A stretch of DNA of 7,663 nucleotides from Candidatus Omnitrophota bacterium (GTDB taxonomy: Bacteria > Omnitrophota > Gorgyraeia > Gygaellales > Profunditerraquicolaceae): contig JASEHM010000039.1 in the NCBI GenBank assembly GCA_030018895.1, positions 1 through 7,663 on the forward strand. Direction: 5' to 3'. The notes under the pieces were generated by a model that did no database searches, was not told the DNA's origin, and saw nothing but the letters and a program-made list of their open reading frames with translations. The translations under genes were made by a program, and so were the position numbers. This document shows positions 5,101-7,663 of the stretch, piece after piece. The first letter of the stretch is position 1, and every line of letters starts with the position of its first letter.

Positions 5101-7637
5101 TTGACCTCCTCCATTTCTAACCAGTTTCTCCCTTTTTTTACATCAACCTTTACTAAGACACTTAATTTTAACACATTTTCCATTCTATCCTTAACTAAAT
5201 CTATTAATTCTTCCGATTCAAAGCAAGGTACATCAAAAACCAATTCATCATGAACCTGAAGAATCATCTTTGACTTAAGGTTTTTTTCTTCAAGCAGCTT
5301 CTGTATTCGTATCATCGCCAGTTTTATCATATCAGAGGCGCTGCCTTGTATAGGCGTATTAATTGCCTGACGCTCGGCAAACTGCCGTATAGCGGGATTT
5401 TTATTATTGATTTCCGGAAGATACCTTCTTCTGCCCAATATTGTGGTAACAAAACCTAAATCAGTAGCAGTCTTTATTTGTTTTTCTATATAATCTTTTA
5501 CTTTAGGGTACCTTAGGAAATACGCGTCAATAAAAGCTTGAGCCTCCTCCAGCGTTATATCCAAATCGCGGCTTAAGCCATAAGAGGTGAGGCCGTAGAT
5601 AATCCCGAAATTTACCCTTTTAGCAGTATCGCGCATTTCATCAGTTACATCATTTTCTTTTAGATGATAAACTAAAGAGGCGGTTATCTTATGAATATCT
5701 TTATCCTCCTTAAAAGCTGAAATAAGATCCTCATCTTTAGAAAGGTGCGCTAAAATTCTTAATTCTATTTGCGAATAATCAAAAGAGACAAGACAGTTTT
5801 GCGGGTCTCTGGCAATTATTGCCCGGCGGATATTCCTGCCTATCTCTGTTTTTACCGGGATATTTTGCAGATTAGGGTTACTTGAACTAAGCCTTCCGGT
5901 TTCAGTTGCTGCCTGATTAAAAGAGGTATGCAAAAGGCCTGTTTCTTCATTTGCAAGAGATGGTAAGGTATCTATATAAGTGTTTTTTAGTTTCATCAGC
6001 TGCCGGTATTCAAGAAGTATTAAAGGCAGCTTGTGCATGCTTTTAAGGCTTTTTAGCACCTCTTCGTTAGTGGAGGGCCCGGTTTTAGCCTTTTTAATTA
6101 TTGGCAATTTAAGTTTTTCAAAAAGTACTTGAGCTAACTGTTTTGGCGAATTTATATTAAATTGACAACCGCTTAACTCATAAATTTCTTCAATTAGTTT
6201 TACTAACCTTTGCTCAACGCTCTTTGAGAGTTCCTCTATGACCTTACAATCTAATTTTATGCCGTTTTGCTCCATTTGCGCAAGTACTTCTGCCAGCGGC
6301 ATCTCTACATCAGTAAAAAGGTTTAGGAGTGATTTTTCTTGAAGTTCTTTTTCTAATTTTGGTTTTAACTGAGCAATAAGGCTTAACGCATTTAAATTAT
6401 CAATATCTGCTATAGCCATATTCTCCCCTAAATAATCCCAGGATAACTCAGTTAAACTATACTCGCTCTTAGAAGGATTAAGAAGATACGCTGCCAGCAT
6501 CGTATCAAATGAAAAACCGTATAGCTGAACTTTATCTTTTAGCAAAGAGATCTTTATTTTTTTAAGGTCATGGCCTGTTTTTTTTATCCTGCAATCGCGA
6601 AGTACCTCCTTTAGATTCTCACCCTGAGCCTTTAGCTTAAAAAATTTATCCTCTTTACAAAATACCAAATTATCTAATCCTGCTCCTGCTAAAATTAATT
6701 CAGAGCCATAAGGAAACAGGCCTTCTAACGCTTCATCTTTTATCTCCTCAATGCTATTCTGACACTGTTTTTGCATTGGACGAGGCAGGTCTTTTAAGAA
6801 TTTCTTAAATTCAAACTGCTTAAACAATTGAAATAATTTATCACAATCAGGTTTTGATACCCTTGCCTTATCTAAACTAAAACCTATATCTACATCATTA
6901 TTTAATACAACTAATTCCCGATTTAGATTTATTTGATCCTGGCTGTCCTGAATTGCTTTTTTAAGTTTTTCTTGCTTAAGGCAAGAAATATTATCTAATA
7001 ACTTATCCAAAGAGCCGAAAGAAGAAATCAAATCTATCGCGGTTTTTTCGCCTATTCCGCTAACGCCCGGAATATTATCTGCCGTATCGCCCATAAGCGC
7101 AATAATATCAGTTATCTTTCCTGCTTCCACATTGTAACGTTCATAGACTTTTTTAGAATCGTAAATTACACCTTCGTCCTTGTAAGGGCTAAAAACGATT
7201 GTATCTTCATCCACTAATTGCAGCATATCTTTATCAGAACTCACAATTATTACTGACAAACCGTCTTTTCTTGCTTTTTTTGCTATAGTAGCAATAATAT
7301 CATCTGCTTCAAAGCCTTCTTTTTCAAGGATTGTAATTCCGTAAGCAGCAAGTATCTGTTTTATCAGAGGTATCTGGCTAGAAAGCCCCTCTGGCATAAC
7401 TGGCCGTTGTATTTTATATTGGGCAAATTTCCTACTTCTTAAGGTATCCCTGGAAACATCAAAACATGCTGCTATATAATCAGGTGATTTTTCTTTTAGT
7501 ATCTTATTTAAAATGTTTACAAAACCGTAGACAGCGCCTGTGGGCTGGCCAAAGGACGTAGAAAAACTAGGTAAGGCATAAAATGCCCGATAACAAAAAG
7601 CAGTCGCGTCTATAAGACAAATCTGATTTTTTTTCAT
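5097..7637 (-). CDS. polA: DNA polymerase I
   Basis: Pol I removes RNA primers and fills gaps in replication and repair. The product is 846 residues (Taq 832, E. coli 928). The N-terminal 5' nuclease (about 1-285) keeps its metal ligands: D10, D60, EADD (110-113), SSDKD (133-137) and GDTADN (183-188), followed by the helix-hairpin-helix GVSGIGEKTA. The middle domain (about 300-430) has a 3'-5' exonuclease-like shape (GFSFDTMLAAYLLNP at 374-388) but lacks the DxE, NLKYD and YxxxD metal-binding motifs, so proofreading is predicted absent. The polymerase domain shows TGRLSSSNPNLQNIP (580-594), motif A DYSQIELR (D620, E625), motif B with K673, F677 and Y681, and motif C QVHDELV (H796-D797-E798). 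The start is fixed by an in-frame TAG two codons upstream; an AGGT is the only Shine-Dalgarno-like match. Any promoter lies beyond the right edge. Confidence 0.97.
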   Translation of the reverse strand: MKKNQICLIDATAFCYRAFYALPSFSTSFGQPTGAVYGFVNILNKILKEKSPDYIAACFDVSRDTLRSRKFAQYKIQRPVMPEGLSSQIPLIKQILAAYGITILEKEGFEADDIIATIAKKARKDGLSVIIVSSDKDMLQLVDEDTIVFSPYKDEGVIYDSKKVYERYNVEAGKITDIIALMGDTADNIPGVSGIGEKTAIDLISSFGSLDKLLDNISCLKQEKLKKAIQDSQDQINLNRELVVLNNDVDIGFSLDKARVSKPDCDKLFQLFKQFEFKKFLKDLPRPMQKQCQNSIEEIKDEALEGLFPYGSELILAGAGLDNLVFCKEDKFFKLKAQGENLKEVLRDCRIKKTGHDLKKIKISLLKDKVQLYGFSFDTMLAAYLLNPSKSEYSLTELSWDYLGENMAIADIDNLNALSLIAQLKPKLEKELQEKSLLNLFTDVEMPLAEVLAQMEQNGIKLDCKVIEELSKSVEQRLVKLIEEIYELSGCQFNINSPKQLAQVLFEKLKLPIIKKAKTGPSTNEEVLKSLKSMHKLPLILLEYRQLMKLKNTYIDTLPSLANEETGLLHTSFNQAATETGRLSSSNPNLQNIPVKTEIGRNIRRAIIARDPQNCLVSFDYSQIELRILAHLSKDEDLISAFKEDKDIHKITASLVYHLKENDVTDEMRDTAKRVNFGIIYGLTSYGLSRDLDITLEEAQAFIDAYFLRYPKVKDYIEKQIKTATDLGFVTTILGRRRYLPEINNKNPAIRQFAERQAINTPIQGSASDMIKLAMIRIQKLLEEKNLKSKMILQVHDELVFDVPCFESEELIDLVKDRMENVLKLSVLVKVDVKKGRNWLEMEEVK
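5105..5112 (-). promoter_or_regulatory. Ribosome binding site of glgA, inside polA
   Basis: GGAGGAGG lies 4 nt before the glgA ATG (upstream GGAGG at 7 nt) and is part of the final polA codons. Together with the ATGA stop/start overlap it indicates translational coupling of glgA to polA. Confidence 0.8.
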
Positions 7638-7663
7638 GAACTACCTGAAATTACCTATGGCAG

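Overview
The window is a compact, entirely minus-strand block of housekeeping genes from a bacterium. Read in the direction of transcription (right to left) the order is polA, glgA, coaE, rho, rpmE, prfA and the 5' part of prmC, which runs off the left edge. The DNA is AT-rich by eye. The genes use the standard code, and several starts have strong GGAGG-type ribosome binding sites. The order polA / coaE / rho / rpmE / prfA / prmC, the AT-rich coding and the protein-embedded palindromes suggest an uncultivated Gram-negative lineage such as Candidatus Omnitrophota or a neighbour. That assignment is inference from memory and has low confidence.

Right part (3039-7637): polA, glgA, coaE and rho are chained by overlaps of 4 bp (ATGA), 23 bp and 13 bp, so they look like one translationally coupled transcript. 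PolA has intact 5' nuclease and polymerase motifs but a degenerate proofreading domain. GlgA is a complete ADP-glucose glycogen synthase in an otherwise information-processing cluster. CoaE (last step of coenzyme A synthesis) carries an in-frame insertion of about 17 residues encoded by a palindromic DNA element. Rho is full length, with an unusual P-loop.

Middle (1368-1794): rpmE (ribosomal protein L31, zinc-binding type) follows rho by 20 bp with a strong ribosome binding site. Between rpmE and prfA lies the only real gap, 185 bp. It is filled by an 82-bp near-palindrome built from 21-bp-spaced repeats, then an ACGAA-rich repeat ending in a small hairpin just before an SD-less prfA start. 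There is no intergenic stretch above 300 bp, and I see no tRNA, rRNA, CRISPR array or transposase.

Left part (1-1367): prfA (release factor 1) overlaps prmC by 8 bp. PrmC methylates the GGQ glutamine of release factors, so enzyme and substrate are co-encoded. At the window edge prmC also contains what looks like half of a palindromic repeat in the same reading frame as the one in coaE.

I found no new defence or mobile system. The most interesting signals are the coding-sequence palindromes, the large intergenic palindrome and the Rho P-loop substitution.
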